A stretch of DNA of 64,000 bases from Panicum virgatum (taxonomy: Eukaryota > Streptophyta > Magnoliopsida > Poales > Poaceae): NCBI RefSeq assembly GCF_016808335.1, contig NC_053141.1, forward strand, positions 21,895,924-21,959,923, written 5' to 3'. Both the position numbers and the translations under genes were made by a program. Below the pieces are notes generated by a model, which had not been told where the DNA came from, made no database searches, and was given only the letters and a program-made list of their open reading frames with translations. Positions 44,742-57,543 of the stretch are shown piece after piece; position 1 is the stretch's first letter, and the number at the start of each line of letters is the position of its first letter.

Positions 44742-47700
44742 TGTAACACCCGGTTTATAAAAGAACATAAACCGAGCAATCATATACGTGCCAGGATCAA
44801 GTCACACGTATATACAACAGAATGAACAGTATATCATAGCACATATCACGTAAAAAGATATAATAAAGCGAATACGAATGTTATTTATTACAATAATGAC
44901 AAAATGTCTGATACAGCGGAAGCGAAGTACAAAATACGATAAAGCTCTCTGAAGCCGAAGCAGGGCGCCACAGGGACGTCGACTGGGAGACGAAGCACCT
45001 AGAAGTCCTCGTAGTCCTGGTAGCGCTGGACGAACTCCCTCGTGTCGGCAGGAACTGAGCAGCAGTAGCGTAGCCAAGAGGAAAAAGTAGAGAAGGGGCA
45101 AGAGTGAGTACACAACTTGTACTCAACAAGTATAACACAAACTATGAGGCTCTAGGCTGGCTGACTCAACTGCATTAGCTTTTAAGTGTTGGCAAAATTT
45201 TATTACAGCTATTTACTACGAGTGGATGAGTTACCATTAACCCAGTTACATAGTAATTAATCAGAATTAATTATACTACTACTGAGAACCAAACCAAAAC
45301 CAAGCCACCAAGGTAACCCCGAGAAGCACCTCCCTCGTCGGAAGGAGATAACTTCACTAATCAAAAGGAGGATCTGGGCCGCTCATAACCGTGAGCACGG
45401 CTAGTATACCAGTTTTACACTCTGCAGAGGTTGCACATCTTTACCCACAAGTCGTGAGCTACGCCAGTTGTTCATCACACTTCCTTAGGTGAGATGGCTA
45501 GCGACTCACTACGAGGCCTTTAAAAAGAATCTCGTTGGTAAGGCGTAACCGCGAGAGTTAGGTCGGCGACGATGGGGCCCACCTCCGGGGGTACAAGCAC
45601 AGGAGCGCAATCCAAGCACAGACCAAGCCGGAGGAGCAGGGACCATTGAAGCTTACTACTCTTGCCCCGCAGGTAAGTTACTCCAAACCAAAAAGATCTA
45701 GTTATTACGCCAAGTCTATCCCATTCTAGCCTTGTGGTAGCGCTGTTGTCCCAGGTTGTCGCTCTATGAACCGGTCCTTATGGAGAGTGGCCAACCAGGC
45801 AGTAAGCACCGTGCTGGCCCCCTAAACCATGTTTCTAAAAAAAACATCTTTTAACGAGAAGTGAGCCACTCAAGCCACACAGAGTGCCACTCTCAGAATT
45901 AAGTTCAAGTAAAACATTAATCAATTTAATTAAAAAGGACCAGAGTGTGTTATAGCGCAGCAACCTAGCACAACTAACCAAAATGCAACCCAAAGGTATA
46001 TATAAAGGATATAAACTGGCTAGGAAATCCTTAAAGGCATACAGTATTAAAATGCAGTATGAAATTGTATTTAAAGATGATAGGTTGTTCATGTTATACT
46101 TGCCTTCCTCGTACTGCTCCTGCTGCTGCTCAAACTGATCCGAAGACGGCTGCTCCGGGTACTGGTACTGAGGCTCCTCAGATGGATCAACGTCTACTCA
46201 CGAACACATGGCCAAAACAATGCACAAAATAAGCATACAAGAAAATACTAACAAAAACTAAGAAACAGTACATCAATACATAAAAACAGCACACTAAACT
46301 ATTCTAATACTGTTCTACGCGTTACAACGATCGCGTGGATATAAAGAACGCTAAAAACGGAGCTAAAACGCGTTTTCTAGGCTAAAAACAAGGTTCAGGG
46401 GCTTATTTGTAAGAAAACTGAAGTTCCAGGGGGTTTTCTGCTAAAACCGAGGGCCTAGACGTAAATAAACATTAGCTCCAGGGTCTAGCGTGCAAAAACG
46501 CCCAGGGTGGACGGCGGGTTCAAAAACTACAAAGCTCAGGGGCTAAAGTGTTAAAAACTGGACCTGGACATAATTACTTTTCAACGCGCTAGGACTGCGG
46601 GTTGATTCGGGAAGAATCTGAGGGCTCTTATGCAAAAGTGGCAGCGCTGACCGTTTTCTTGGGTTGGTTGACTTCGGGTTGATCAGATCTGAGCCGCAGA
46701 TCTGAGATCGAACGGCTCTGGACTGGGGTCGCCGGGGGGGCGGCGGCGCTGAGCCGCCGGAGCAGAGCTCTGCGGCGGCGAGCTCGCCGGGGAATGAGCT
46801 CTGGGGCTACAGGGCTCATTTTGGGCCGGAGTTTTGGTCGAGGAGCACCTCTGTGCATGCGTAAACCACGGGTGGGCTCAGGCATGGGGATAGGGGCTCG
46901 GTTGAGGCCTGCGGCGGCGCAGGGCGGCGTGATCCCGCCGGAGTAGACCAGTCGGGGATTTTCCAGGGCTAAGCCTATCGAAACTAGCGCAAAAAGAAGG
47001 GAAATACTAAGCTGATGCTCACCGGGGTTCAAATCGACCAGAGACGTCAGAGGGGTCGCGGCGACGATACTTGGCGGCGATGCAGGGTCGGAGTCGGGGA
47101 AGAAGCTCGCGGTCCGGGTGGCACTGGACTCCTCCGGCTCCTGGGTGGCACGAACTGCGACCAGATGGCGCTACGAAGCCGATCAAAGGGTCAGAGAGGG
47201 ATGGGGACCGCTGGAGGCGAGGAATTACGGCGGCGGCGCGACTTACCGCCGACGGACCTTGGCTGAAATCCCGGCGCGACAGTGGCGGAGCTCGACGCAG
47301 ACTACCTCGGGGTTGATCCTGGATCCAAGGCAGAGCTCACGCGAGTATTTTCAGGGCTAGGGCTCTGCGGAGCGGCGGCTCCACGACGACGCAGAGGTGC
47401 GGCGACTCGGCGGAGCAAGAAGTGCGGCTAGGGATTGCGGGGTGGCGGCTGAGCAAGATGGTAGGCGCAGCGGGCCGCAGGGGCTATTTGTAAGGCGGCG
47501 GTGAGATCTGGGCGTGCGCGCCCGCGGTTGGGAAGCCGGCGTGATTCCCGGCCGGGGATCTCGGCCGTGCGGGCGGGATCGTTGCGCTGCGGAGGGGAAA
47601 GAGCTGGCAAGTGGGCCCGGCTGGTCAGAGGGAGTGGCGTGGCGCGGGCGCTCAGCGGAGCTGCTGCGCGAGCGGGGGTGCGGGGCTGGGCGCGTGGGCG

Positions 47701-48135
47701 CTGGGAACTGGCCTTGGGCCGAGCTGGGCCGCGGCTGGGCAGACCGGGGTAGAGCGGGCTGGGCAGGGACTTGGGCCGCGGGGTGGCGAGCTGGGGTGGG
47801 TTTGGGCCGGTTCGTTTTGCCGGGCCGCGGGGAGAGAGAAAGAAGGGCTGGGCTGGGTTTTGGGGTTTTGCCTTTCTTTTTCTATTTCTAAACTTTGCTA
47901 TTTCTAATTCAAACAAAGTTTGAATTCAAATTCACATTTGAATTCAACCCACACTCAAATAAAAGTATGCACCAGCATGAATGCAACACAAAATTTTAAA
48001 CTTATGATAAATTTTAATTAATTAAGGAACAAAAAATTTAGATTAAATGCCAACTAAACACAATAAACATTAGAAAATTAAATAAAGCCAATTAATTTAT
48101 TAATAAAATGCTGAAATTTAAATTAGGGTGTTACA
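44742..48135 (-). repeat. 3' LTR of element D
   Basis: 3394 bp with TGTAACACCC and GGGTGTTACA ends. Minus strand landmarks: TTACAAATAG TATA-like element at 47485-47494, donor GTGAGC at 47017-47022, 90-nt exon 46104-46193, final exon 44999-45054. TGGGCC boxes at 47700-47810 on the + strand. ORFs of 80-160 codons in the GC-rich block are not supported as genes. Confidence 0.94.
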
Positions 48136-48137
48136 GA

Positions 48138-48149
48138 CCCTACCCCCTT
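48138..48149 (-). other. Polypurine tract of element D
   Basis: AAGGGGGTAGGG on the minus strand, adjacent to the 3' LTR. Confidence 0.9.
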
Positions 48150-48170
48150 AAAGAAATCTCGTCCCGAGAT

Positions 48171-51100
48171 TTAGCTGGGCTGGCTAGCAAAGAGATCTGG
48201 ATAGGTCTTCTTCAACTCATCTTCTCGCTCCCATGTAGCCTCAGCTTCACTGTGATGACTCCACTGAACTCTGCACATCTTGATGCGCTTGTTCCGAGTG
48301 ACCCTCTCTGATGTCTCCAGAATCTTCACCGGATGCTCAGTATAAGTCAGATCCTCCTGGACATCGACTCCATCCAGGGGTGCCTGCTCCTCGGGTACTC
48401 GCAAACACCTCTTCAACTGTGATATATGGAAGACATCATGAACTCCTGAGAGGCTGAGAGGTAACTCCAGGCGATAAGCAACTTCGCCTTTCCGCTCTAG
48501 CACCTTGAATGGGCCCACATACCGAGGTGCTAACTTCCCCTTGACATTGAATCTGCGGATTCCTCTCATCGGAGACACCTTCAGATACACATAATCACCG
48601 ACACTGAAAGTCAGGTCTCTCCGCTTGCCATCTGCATAGCTCTTTTGTCTGCTCTGTGCAACCCTCAGATTTTCTCGCACAGCCTGAACCATCTGCTCTG
48701 CATCATCTATGATCTCAGGGCCAAAGAGCTGCTTCTCACCGATCTGATCCCAATAGAGAGGAGTCCTGCACTTTCTGCCATACAATGCCTCAAAGGGAGA
48801 CTTCTTTAGACTGGCCTGATAGCTGTTGTTATATGAGAACTCAGCAAATGACAGGCACTTATCCCAACTAGTACCATACTGAATAGCACAAGCTCTCAGC
48901 ATATCCTCCAACACTTGGTTGGTTCTCTCTGTCTGCCCATCTGTCTGAGGGTGATAAGCTGTACTGAAACGCAGCTTCGTATCCAACGAATCATGGAGCT
49001 GCTCCCAGAACCGAGAAGTGAACTGAGACCCTCTGTCAGATATGATCTTCTTCGGCACACCATGCAAGCAGACAATCCGAGAGATGTACAACTCTGCAAG
49101 TCTAGCACCGGAGTAAGTAGTGTTCACTGGAATGAAGTGAGCAACCTTCGTCAATCGATCCACTACTACCCAAATGGAGTTGTACCCTTTCTGAGTACGA
49201 GGCAATCCAACAATAAAGTCCATAGTGATTTCTTCCCATTTCCACTCTGGAATCTTCAGCGGCTGCAATAGACCTGCTGGCCTCTGATGCTCAGCCTTGA
49301 CACGCTGACAGGTGTCACAAATAGCCACGTACTCTGCCACTGAACGCTTCATCCCATACCACCAGAAACGTTCCTTCAGATCATAGTACATCTTCGTGCT
49401 GCCCGGATGAATAGAGTAAGCTGTATCATGGGCCTCACTCAGAATCAACTTCCGAAGATCATGCACATCAGGCACGCAGATCCGGTTCTTGTACCACAAG
49501 GTACCCTGATCATCCTCTCTGAAATGAGGAGCCTTGCCCTTCTTGAGCAACTCACGAATCTCCTGCAGCTTCTCATCATCTTTCTGATGCTGCCTGATCT
49601 CTGACTCTAGAGTCGGTACTGCCTCAAATGCTGCACTGGAAGTATGATGCAAGAATCCCAGACTCAACTGCTCAAACTCCTCACACAACTCTGGAGGCAT
49701 CTGGAAAGCCACGGCCATGTTGACATAACTTCTTCTGCTCAGAGCATCTGCTACAACATTGGCCTTGCCCGGATGATAGTGAATCTCCAGATCATAATCC
49801 TTGACCAACTCTAACCATCTTCTCTGCCGCATGTTCAGCTCATTCTGCGTGAAAATATACTTGAGGCTCTTGTGATCAGTGTAGATATCACACCGCTGCC
49901 CATACAAGTAATGCCTCCAAATCTTCAGAGCATGCACAACTGCGGCTAACTCAAGATCATGAGTAGGATAATTCAGCTCATGCCGGCGTAGCTGCCGTGA
50001 AGCATAAGCTATCACTCTGCCCTCCTGCATCAGAACACACCCAAGACCATCCTTCGAAGCATCACAATATACGGTGAACCTCTTCGTCTGGTCCGGCAGA
50101 GTCAGGACTGGCGCCGTAGTCAACCTTTTCTTCAGCTCATCAAAGGCCATCTGACGCTCATCAGTCCATATGAATGCCGCATTCTTCTCCAGCAAAGAAG
50201 TCAAAGGCTTCGCGATCTTGGAGAAATTCTCAATGAACCTCCGATAATATCCTGCTAAGCCCAAGAAAGATCTGACTTCCTTCACTGTCTGCGGTGTCTC
50301 CCACTCGAGCACATCTTTCACCTTGCTCGGATCAACAGCAATGCCTCCCTGAGAGATAACATGACCAAGGAATGGAACCTCGTCAATCCAGAACTCGCAC
50401 TTGCTGAACTTGGCATACAACTGATGCTCTCTCAATCTCTGCAACACGAGCCTCAAATGCTCCTCATGCTCTTCTTCTGTCTTGGAGAAGATCAGAATAT
50501 CATCAATGAAAATCACCACAAAGACATCCAGATAATCCATGAAGACCATGTTCATCAGATGCATGAAGTAAGCCGGGGCATTAGTCAAGCCGAAGGACAT
50601 GACTGTATACTCATATAGCCCGTACTTGCAGGTGAATGCCGTCTTCGGAATATCCCCAGGACGGATCCTCAGCTGAAAATAACCCGAACGAAGATCAATC
50701 TTCGAGAATATACGAGCACCTCGAAGCAAATCGAAGAGATCCTCAATACGGGGCAGTGGATGCTTGTTCTTGATAGTGACTGCATTCAGCTCACGATAAT
50801 CCACACACATCCTCTTCGAGCCATCCTTCTTATCTACCAGCAATAATGGAAAAGCCCAAGGAGAGAAGCTGCGACGGATATAGCCCTTGGCTAGCAACTC
50901 ATCAATAGTCTTCTTAACTTCTTCATGCTCTATAGGCGCCATATGGTAGGGCCGCTTTGCAATAGGAGCTGTGCCAGGCAAGAGATCAATACAAAACTCA
51001 ATGGCGCGTTCAGGCGGCATACCTGGCAAATCATCCGGAAAGACATCCGGGAATTCAGACACCACGCGAATACCGTCCGTGGGTCTAGCCTCCATCTGAT

Positions 51101-52118
51101 GAAGAAATCCAGAAGGCTCTACTGCACTGATAACAACCTCTTGGCCACTGGAAGCTGATAGCAAGACTGTCCTCTGAGCACAATCTATCCGAACTCCCCA
51201 TTTGGCCAGAGTCTCCATTCCCAGAATGACATCAATGCCCTTGGTGTCTAGCACCATCAGATCAGTACAGAACTCTACTCCCCTCAAAGAAACACTGACT
51301 CTCGGGCAGTATGTGTGAGACCTCAACTGTCCTCCCGGTGAAGATACTAACAGGCACCTCTTTAATGTGCTAGTATGAATACCATGATGCTCGACAAAAG
51401 ACTGAGTAATGAAGGAATGCGTAGCACCAGTATCAAAAAGCACTGTAGCTGGATATGAATTAACCATGAACGTACCAATAACCACGTTGGGAGCCTCGGC
51501 CGCTGACTCGGCCGTCACGTGGTTCACCCTGCCCTGTGCTGGTGCCCTGGGCTGAGCTGGGCGCCCCTGCTGTCCCGCCTGCGCCTTCTGGGGGCAAGCG
51601 TTGGCGTAGTGCCCCGGCTGGCCGCAGTGAAAGCAGGTGCGAGGGGGTCCCTGAGCCTGCTGTCCGGTAGGAGCTGCCGGACGTGGAGCCTGCGGTGCCG
51701 GTGGAGCTGGTGGAGCAGCACGAGCTGGAGGTGCCGGTAACCTCGGGCCCTGACCTGCCTGCTGCTGTCGAGGCGGGTACTGCTGCGGTGGCCTCTGCTG
51801 GTACTGCTGAGGAGGCCGGTACTGAGGCTGGTACTGCTGGGGCTGCTGGAGTCGTGGACGAGTGTTGCTGCCGGAAGCAACGGGGACAACCTTCCTCTTC
51901 TTGTCCTCCATCTCCAAGTGCTTACGCTCAGTGTTGAGCGCACTGTCAACCAGATGGTTGAAGTCGTCGAAGTGGAGGTTGAGCAGCGCGTACTGGAGGT
52001 AGTCCTCAAGACCCTCCATGAAGTGCTCCTGCTTCTTGCGGTCATCCGCAACCTCGGCAGGGGCGTAGCGTGCCAGCTGAAGAAAGCGATCACGATACTC
52101 CGTGACCGACATAGTCCC
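48171..52118 (-). CDS. Gag C-terminus-Pol polyprotein of element D, intact
   Basis: 1315 codons from the splice acceptor to the stop at 48171; first ATG at 52112. Same order as in element C: end of the Gag domain, Gln/Pro-rich linker, zinc knuckle [14 protein letters not shown], protease [10 protein letters not shown] with FIDDILIF, RNase H with [10 protein letters not shown], integrase (CDTC finger, [19 protein letters not shown]) and a C-terminal chromodomain ending ASQPS. I see no stop, frameshift or lost catalytic residue. Differences from C are scattered substitutions and one extra Ala in the Pro/Ala-rich linker. With C, this is a candidate autonomous copy that could supply proteins to defective relatives such as element A. 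Confidence 0.93.
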   Translation of the reverse strand, partial: GTMSVTEYRDRFLQLARYAPAEVADDRKKQEHFMEGLEDYLQYALLNLHFDDFNHLVDSALNTERKHLEMEDKKRKVVPVASGSNTRPRLQQPQQYQPQYRPPQQYQQRPPQQYPPRQQQAGQGPRLPAPPARAAPPAPPAPQAPRPAAPTGQQAQGPPRTCFHCGQPGHYANACPQKAQAGQQGRPAQPRAPAQGRVNHVTAESAAEAPNVVIGTFMVNSYPATVLFDTGATHSFITQSFVEHHGIHTSTLKRCLLVSSPGGQLRSHTYCPRVSVSLRGVEFCTDLMVLDTKGIDVILGMETLAKWGVRIDCAQRTVLLSASSGQEVVISAVEPSGFLHQMEARPTDGIRVVSEFPDVFPDDLPGMPPERAIEFCIDLLPGTAPIAKRPYHMAPIEHEEVKKTIDELLAKGYIRRSFSPWAFPLLLVDKKDGSKRMCVDYRELNAVTIKNKHPLPRIEDLFDLLRGARIFSKIDLRSGYFQLRIRPGDIPKTAFTCKYGLYEYTVMSFGLTNAPAYFMHLMNMVFMDYLDVFVVIFIDDILIFSKTEEEHEEHLRLVLQRLREHQLYAKFSKCEFWIDEVPFLGHVISQGGIAVDPSKVKDVLEWETPQTVKEVRSFLGLAGYYRRFIENFSKIAKPLTSLLEKNAAFIWTDERQMAFDELKKRLTTAPVLTLPDQTKRFTVYCDASKDGLGCVLMQEGRVIAYASRQLRRHELNYPTHDLELAAVVHALKIWRHYLYGQRCDIYTDHKSLKYIFTQNELNMRQRRWLELVKDYDLEIHYHPGKANVVADALSRRSYVNMAVAFQMPPELCEEFEQLSLGFLHHTSSAAFEAVPTLESEIRQHQKDDEKLQEIRELLKKGKAPHFREDDQGTLWYKNRICVPDVHDLRKLILSEAHDTAYSIHPGSTKMYYDLKERFWWYGMKRSVAEYVAICDTCQRVKAEHQRPAGLLQPLKIPEWKWEEITMDFIVGLPRTQKGYNSIWVVVDRLTKVAHFIPVNTTYSGARLAELYISRIVCLHGVPKKIISDRGSQFTSRFWEQLHDSLDTKLRFSTAYHPQTDGQTERTNQVLEDMLRACAIQYGTSWDKCLSFAEFSYNNSYQASLKKSPFEALYGRKCRTPLYWDQIGEKQLFGPEIIDDAEQMVQAVRENLRVAQSRQKSYADGKRRDLTFSVGDYVYLKVSPMRGIRRFNVKGKLAPRYVGPFKVLERKGEVAYRLELPLSLSGVHDVFHISQLKRCLRVPEEQAPLDGVDVQEDLTYTEHPVKILETSERVTRNKRIKMCRVQWSHHSEAEATWEREDELKKTYPDLFASQPS

Positions 52119-52228
52119 CTGAATTCACAAAGACAGATAGATATCGGAAGATTAACTCAAGATTCATCAGGATAGAACAAGGGGCATTAGCTCAAAAGAA
52201 AACGCTGAATGATTATTCTTAAGATTAC
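52119..52228 (-). other. Predicted spliceosomal intron in gag of element D (110 nt)
   Basis: Minus strand CAG|GTAATC ... GAATTCAG|GGG. Compared with element C it lacks one C in the GCCCCC run and one A in CTAATCC, so the two introns differ by 2 nt, yet the exons on both sides stay in the same protein frame. Confidence 0.85.
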
Positions 52229-52741
52229 CTGCTTCAGTGCAAGGAACTCCTTCTGTTTCATCTTCATAACGCCCGCGGGGACGTTGTGGCTGCGGAAGCG
52301 CTCCCTGAACTGGAGCCAAGTAAGAGACTCGCGGTCATGGACCGGGTGGGACTCCCACCAGTCCAAAGCTGCCCCTCGCAGCTGTCCTGCTGCGTACAAG
52401 ACGCGCTCACGATCATCGCACTGGGCGATGTCCAGCTGACGCTCCACTGCACGGAGCCAGTCGTCAGCCTGAAGGGGGTCAGACGTGTGAGAAAACGTCG
52501 GCGGGTGACCCCTCAGGAACTCAGCACGCCTGTCGCGAGGCTGCGGCGGTGGAGGAGGCGGAGGCTGAGTGTGAGCGTGCTGGAGAGCCTGAACGGTGTT
52601 GTTCAGGGTAGCCATCATCTGCATCTGGAGCTGGAAGTACTGCTCCGGAGTCAAAGGCGGCGGCATCGGGATCCCAGTACCCTGGTTGTTCTGACCCTGC
52701 TGCTGGCCAGAACCGGAACCGGTGCTCCTGGTGTTCACCAT
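52229..52741 (-). CDS. Gag, N-terminal exon of element D
   Basis: 171 codons from ATG at 52741 to the donor. Gln/Gly-rich then Pro-rich N-terminus and the Gag domain with LDWWESHP and WLQFRERF, nearly identical to element C. Particle structural protein. Without splicing the frame closes at 52187. The start is the same MVNTRS as in C, about 560 bases inside the 5' LTR. Confidence 0.88.
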
Positions 52742-53295
52742 CTGATTTGACCAAAAGATTTCACGAGTAAGGATATTGCAGGAATAAATTCAGATGGATA
52801 TGATAACTCTTTGCGGAAAAAGACTCAGCCATGATAAAGTAGACAGGATAGAGTTGACTGTTTTACCCCCAACGATCTAACTCATTTTATTAATTAGTTA
52901 ACTTTAACATCTGAGTGATTTTCTTTAAGCAAATTTAAACTACTAAACTATGCAATCATTCAAAGATCCAAATCAAACATGTAGCATAATAACAAGCAGA
53001 CAATTTTCACAACTTAGCCGAGTTTAGCAAAAGACTCGACTAACACAACGCGTCGCAGAACGTGCTATCGTATTATTATTAAAAAGGTCACCTAGCTAAC
53101 TCATGGTGGTCAAATGACTGATTCAGGCCAAATCTACGAAAACTATTCTACAGAGAGAAAAATCAAGGCAGAAGGGTAAAAGGTCATAGAAGTCAAGGGG
53201 TATAATAGTAAAATAGTTTCAGCAGGCAAGGATTGGAGAGAAGAAGTCCTAAAACTCGACCAGTTCTATCTAGGCTTCGTCCTACAGTCGATATG

Positions 53296-53307
53296 GCTCT
53301 GATACCA
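53296..53307 (-). other. Primer binding site of element D (tRNA-iMet)
   Basis: Minus strand TGGTATCAGAGC, three bases from the 5' LTR. Confidence 0.93.
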
Positions 53308-53310
53308 CTC

Positions 53311-56300
53311 TGTAACACCCGGTTTATAAAAGAACATAAACCGAGCAATCATATACGTGCCAGGATCAAGTCACACGTATATACAACAGAATGAACAGTA
53401 TATCATAGCACATATCACGTAAAAAGATATAATAAAGCGAATACGAATGTTATTTATTACAATAATGACAAAATGTCTAATACAGCGGAAGCGAAGTACA
53501 AAATACGATAAAGCTCTCTGAAGCCGAAGCAGGGCGCCACAGGGACGTCGACTGGGAGACGAAGCACCTAGAAGTCCTCGTAGTCCTGGTAGCGCTGGAC
53601 GAACTCCCTCGTGTCGGCAGGAACTGAGCAGCAGTAGCGTAGCCAAGAGGAAAAAGTAGAGAAGGGGCAAGAGTGAGTACACAACTTGTACTCAACAAGT
53701 ATAACACAAACTATGAGGCTCTAGGCTGGCTGACTCAACTGCATTAGCTTTTAAGTGTTGGCAAAATTTTATTACAGCTATTTACTACGAGTGGATGAGT
53801 TACCATTAACCCAGTTACATAGTAATTAATCAGAATTAATTATACTACTACTGAGAACCAAACCAAAACCAAGCCACCAAGGTAACCCCGAGAAGCACCT
53901 CCCTCGTCGGAAGGAGATAACTTCACTAATCAAAAGGAGGATCTGGGCCGCTCATAACCGTGAGCACGGCTAGTATACCAGTTTTACACTCTGCAGAGGT
54001 TGCACATCTTTACCCACAAGTCGTGAGCTACGCCAGTTGTTCATCACACTTCCTTAGGTGAGATGGCTAGCGACTCACTACGAGGCCTTTAAAAAGAATC
54101 TCGTTGGTAAGGCGTAACCGCGAGAGTTAGGTCGGCGACGATGGGGCCCACCTCCGGGGGTACAAGCACAGGAGCGCAATCCAAGCACAGACCAAGCCGG
54201 AGGAGCAGGGACCATTGAAGCTTACTACTCTTGCCCCGCAGGTAAGTTACTCCAAACCAAAAAGATCTAGTTATTACGCCAAGTCTATCCCATTCTAGCC
54301 TTGTGGTAGCGCTGTTGTCCCAGGTTGTCGCTCTATGAACCGGTCCTTATGGAGAGTGGCCAACCAGGCAGTAAGCACCGTGCTGGCCCCCTAAACCATG
54401 TTTCTAAAAAAAACATCTTTTAACGAGAAGTGAGCCACTCAAGCCACACAGAGTGCCACTCTCAGAATTAAGTTCAAGTAAAACATTAATCAATTTAATT
54501 AAAAAGGACCAGAGTGTGTTATAGCGCAGCAACCTAGCACAACTAACCAAAATGCAACCCAAAGGTATATATAAAGGATATAAACTGGCTAGGAAATCCT
54601 TAAAGGCATACAGTATTAAAATGCAGTATGAAATTGTATTTAAAGATGATAGGTTGTTCATGTTATACTTGCCTTCCTCGTACTGCTCCTGCTGCTGCTC
54701 AAACTGATCCGAAGACGGCTGCTCCGGGTACTGGTACTGAGGCTCCTCAGATGGATCAACGTCTACTCACGAACACATGGCCAAAACAATGCACAAAATA
54801 AGCATACAAGCAAATACTAACAAAAACTAAGAAACAGTACATCAATACATAAAAACAGCACACTAAACTATTCTAATACTGTTCTACGCGTTACAACGAT
54901 CGCGTGGATATAAAGAACGCTAAAAACGGAGCTAAAACGCGTTTTCTAGGCTAAAAACAAGGTTCAGGGGCTTATTTGTAAGAAAACTGAAGTTCCAGGG
55001 GGTTTTCTGCTAAAACCGAGGGCCTAGACGTAAATAAACATTAGCTCCAGGGTCTAGCGTGCAAAAACGCCCAGGGTGGATGGCGGGTTCAAAAACTACA
55101 AAGCTCAGGGGCTAAAGTGTTAAAAACTGGACCTGGACATAATTACTTTTCAACGCGCTAGGACTGCGGGTTGATTCGGGAAGAATCTGAGGGCTCTTAT
55201 GCAAAAGTGGCAGCGCTGACCGTTTTCTTGGGTTGGTTGACTTCGGGTTGATCAGATCTGAGCCGCAGATCTGAGATCGAACGGCTCTGGACTGGGGTCG
55301 CCGGGGGGGCGGCGGCGCTGAGCCGCCGGAGCAGAGCTCCGCGGCGGCGAGCTCGCCGGGGAATGAGCTCTGGGGCTACAGGGCTCATTTTGGGCCGGAG
55401 TTTTGGTCGAGGAGCACCTCTGTGCATGCGTAAACCACGGGTGGGCTCAGGCATGGGGATAGGGGCTCGGTTGAGGCCTGCGGCGGCGCAGGGCGGCGTG
55501 ATCCCGCCGGAGTAGACCAGTCGGGGATTTTCCAGGGCTAAGCCTATCGAAACTAGCGCAAAAAGAAGGGAAATACTAAGCTGATGCTCACCGGGGTTCA
55601 AATCGACCAGAGACGTCAGAGGGGTCGCGGCGACGATACTTGGCGGCGACGCAGGGTCGGAGTCGGGGAAGAAGCTCGCGGTCCGGGTGGCACTGGACTC
55701 CTCCGGCTCCTGGGTGGCACGAACTGCGACCAGATGGCGCTACGAAGCCGATCAAAGGGTCAGAGAGGGATGGGGACCGCTGGAGGCGAGGAATTACGGC
55801 GGCGGCGCGACTTACCGCCGACGGACCTTGGCTGAAATCCCGGCGCGACAGTGGCGGAGCTCGACGCAGACTACCTCGGGGTTGATCCTGGATCCAAGGC
55901 AGAGCTCACGCGAGTATTTTCAGGGCTAGGGCTCTGCGGAGCGGCGGCTCCACGACGACGCAGAGGTGCGGCGACTCGGCGGAGCAAGAAGTGCGGCTAG
56001 GGATTGCGGGGTGGCGGCTGAGCAAGATGGTAGGCGCAGCGGGCCGCAGGGGCTATTTGTAAGGCGGCGGTGAGATCTGGGCGTGCGCGCCCGCGGTTGG
56101 GAAGCCGGCGTGATTCCCGGCCGGGGATCTCGGCCGTGCGGGCGGGATCGTTGCGCTGCGGAGGGGAAAGAGCTGGCAAGTGGGCCCGGCTGGTCAGAGG
56201 GAGTGGCGTGGCGCGGGCGCTCAGCGGAGCTGCTGCGCGAGCGGGGGTGCGGGGCTGGGCGCGTGGGCGCTGGGAACTGGCCTTGGGCCGAGCTGGGCCG

Positions 56301-56704
56301 CGGCTGGGCAGACCGGGGTAGAGCGGGCTGGGCAGGGACTTGGGCCGCGGGGTGGCGAGCTGGGGTGGGTTTGGGCCGGTTCGTTTTGTCGGGCCGCGGG
56401 GAGAGAGAAAGAAGGGCTGGGCTGGGTTTTGGGGTTTTGCCTTTCTTTTTCTATTTCTAAACTTTGCTATTTCTAATTCAAACAAAGTTTGAATTCAAAT
56501 TCACATTTGAATTCAACCCACACTCAAATAAAAGTATGCACCAGCATGAATGCAACACAAAATTTTAAACTTATGATAAATTTTAATTAATTAAGGAACA
56601 AAAAATTTAGATTAAATGCCAACTAAACACAATAAACATTAGAAAATTAAATAAAGCCAATTAATTTATTAATAAAATGCTGAAATTTAAATTAGGGTGT
56701 TACA
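53311..56704 (-). repeat. 5' LTR of element D
   Basis: 3394 bp, same length as its partner. Leader exons at 54673-54762 and 53568-53623 on the minus strand. This copy should drive transcription of element D. Confidence 0.94.
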
Positions 56705-57543
56705 GCACTGATCCATAAACTGGAATGAGAAACCAACAGATGCTTGGGAGTGAATTGTCAGTGCTCCAAGCGTGTGTGTTACGTATACCCTTGCAAGGTT
56801 GGAAATTCGATTCAGAATCGTCCGTTTCTCATGGAAATTGAGACTGCTTGATCCCTTTGCCACATAGAGTAAGAAGTGTTGCAATTATGATACTCAATTT
56901 TGTTATATGCAATTAATTCCTCTACCATGTTTGTGTAGATAGGTGCTTACCTAGAATGGTAAATAAAACTAGAATCTGAAAGCTAAAACTTGAAATTGAG
57001 GACCTACTCTTTGTTGCTTTTCAGCAAAAGAAACCCCAGAGCCTTCACAAGCCTTGCATGCCTAGTTAAAGGGATATTATATACCCTTAGTCGGGTCAGC
57101 CTTGCTGAGTATTAGTATACTCAGTCTTGCTTGTGACTTTGTTTTCAGGTAAATTTTTGGGATGCTTGGTGAGATTGACGTTAAGTACGGGCTTCATCAT
57201 GATGTCATATATCATCGCTAGATGTCATTTTCTTTTCCGCTGTTTATAAACTCTGAAGAACTTATCTACTTTCAAATTTCCGAGGTACCCTATTTGAATT
57301 CTCAAACTCAGTTTGTAATAACATTTACTATTGAAGTTTGTGTTGTAAAATTTATGGCTATTGTAATCTTTGGTCTCACCATCATGTGAGGTATGTTGTT
57401 TCGATCAAAAATACAGTGGTTGCATTGGGATTTTACCCGACAGACTGTCAAATTACTCCGTTCGAAGTGCGTATTAATCATTTCATCTATAATAGTAATG
57501 GTTAGCGCACTTGAACCGGATTAATTTAGGCGGTTCTGCCACA

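Larger units (their letters stand above)
44742..56704 (-). mobile_element. Element D: intact, young Tekay/Del-like chromovirus
   Basis: 11,963 bp, minus strand, LTRs of 3394 bp each (44742-48135 and 53311-56704) that differ at about six positions by eye. Perfect target duplication GCACT (44737-44741 and 56705-56709). Primer site, purine tract, gag intron and open gag-pol frame are all present. Pol is nearly the same as in C, yet the GC-rich part of the LTR is clearly different. It is inserted in the TGCCACA-type LTR. Confidence 0.95.
42504..57543 (+). mobile_element. Gypsy-type LTR with TGTGACA...TGCCACA ends, split by element D
   Basis: Pieces 42504-44741 and 56710-57543 (about 3.07 kb) are joined across element D by the GCACT duplication. 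In + orientation: AT-rich start, GC-rich block at 43010-43600 with TATATAAA at 43459-43466, more AT-rich sequence, a CTGAGTAT-TAGT-ATACTCAG hairpin near 57107-57126, and a tail GGGATTTTACCCGACAGAC that also occurs at 63668. The layout parallels the Tekay LTRs but the sequence is different. Flanking pentamers (CCAGC and CGCTC) do not match, so the outer borders are uncertain; it may be a truncated or rearranged LTR. Imperfect duplication of ATGCATAATTCTAGGTTCC at 44340 and 44398. Confidence 0.5.
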
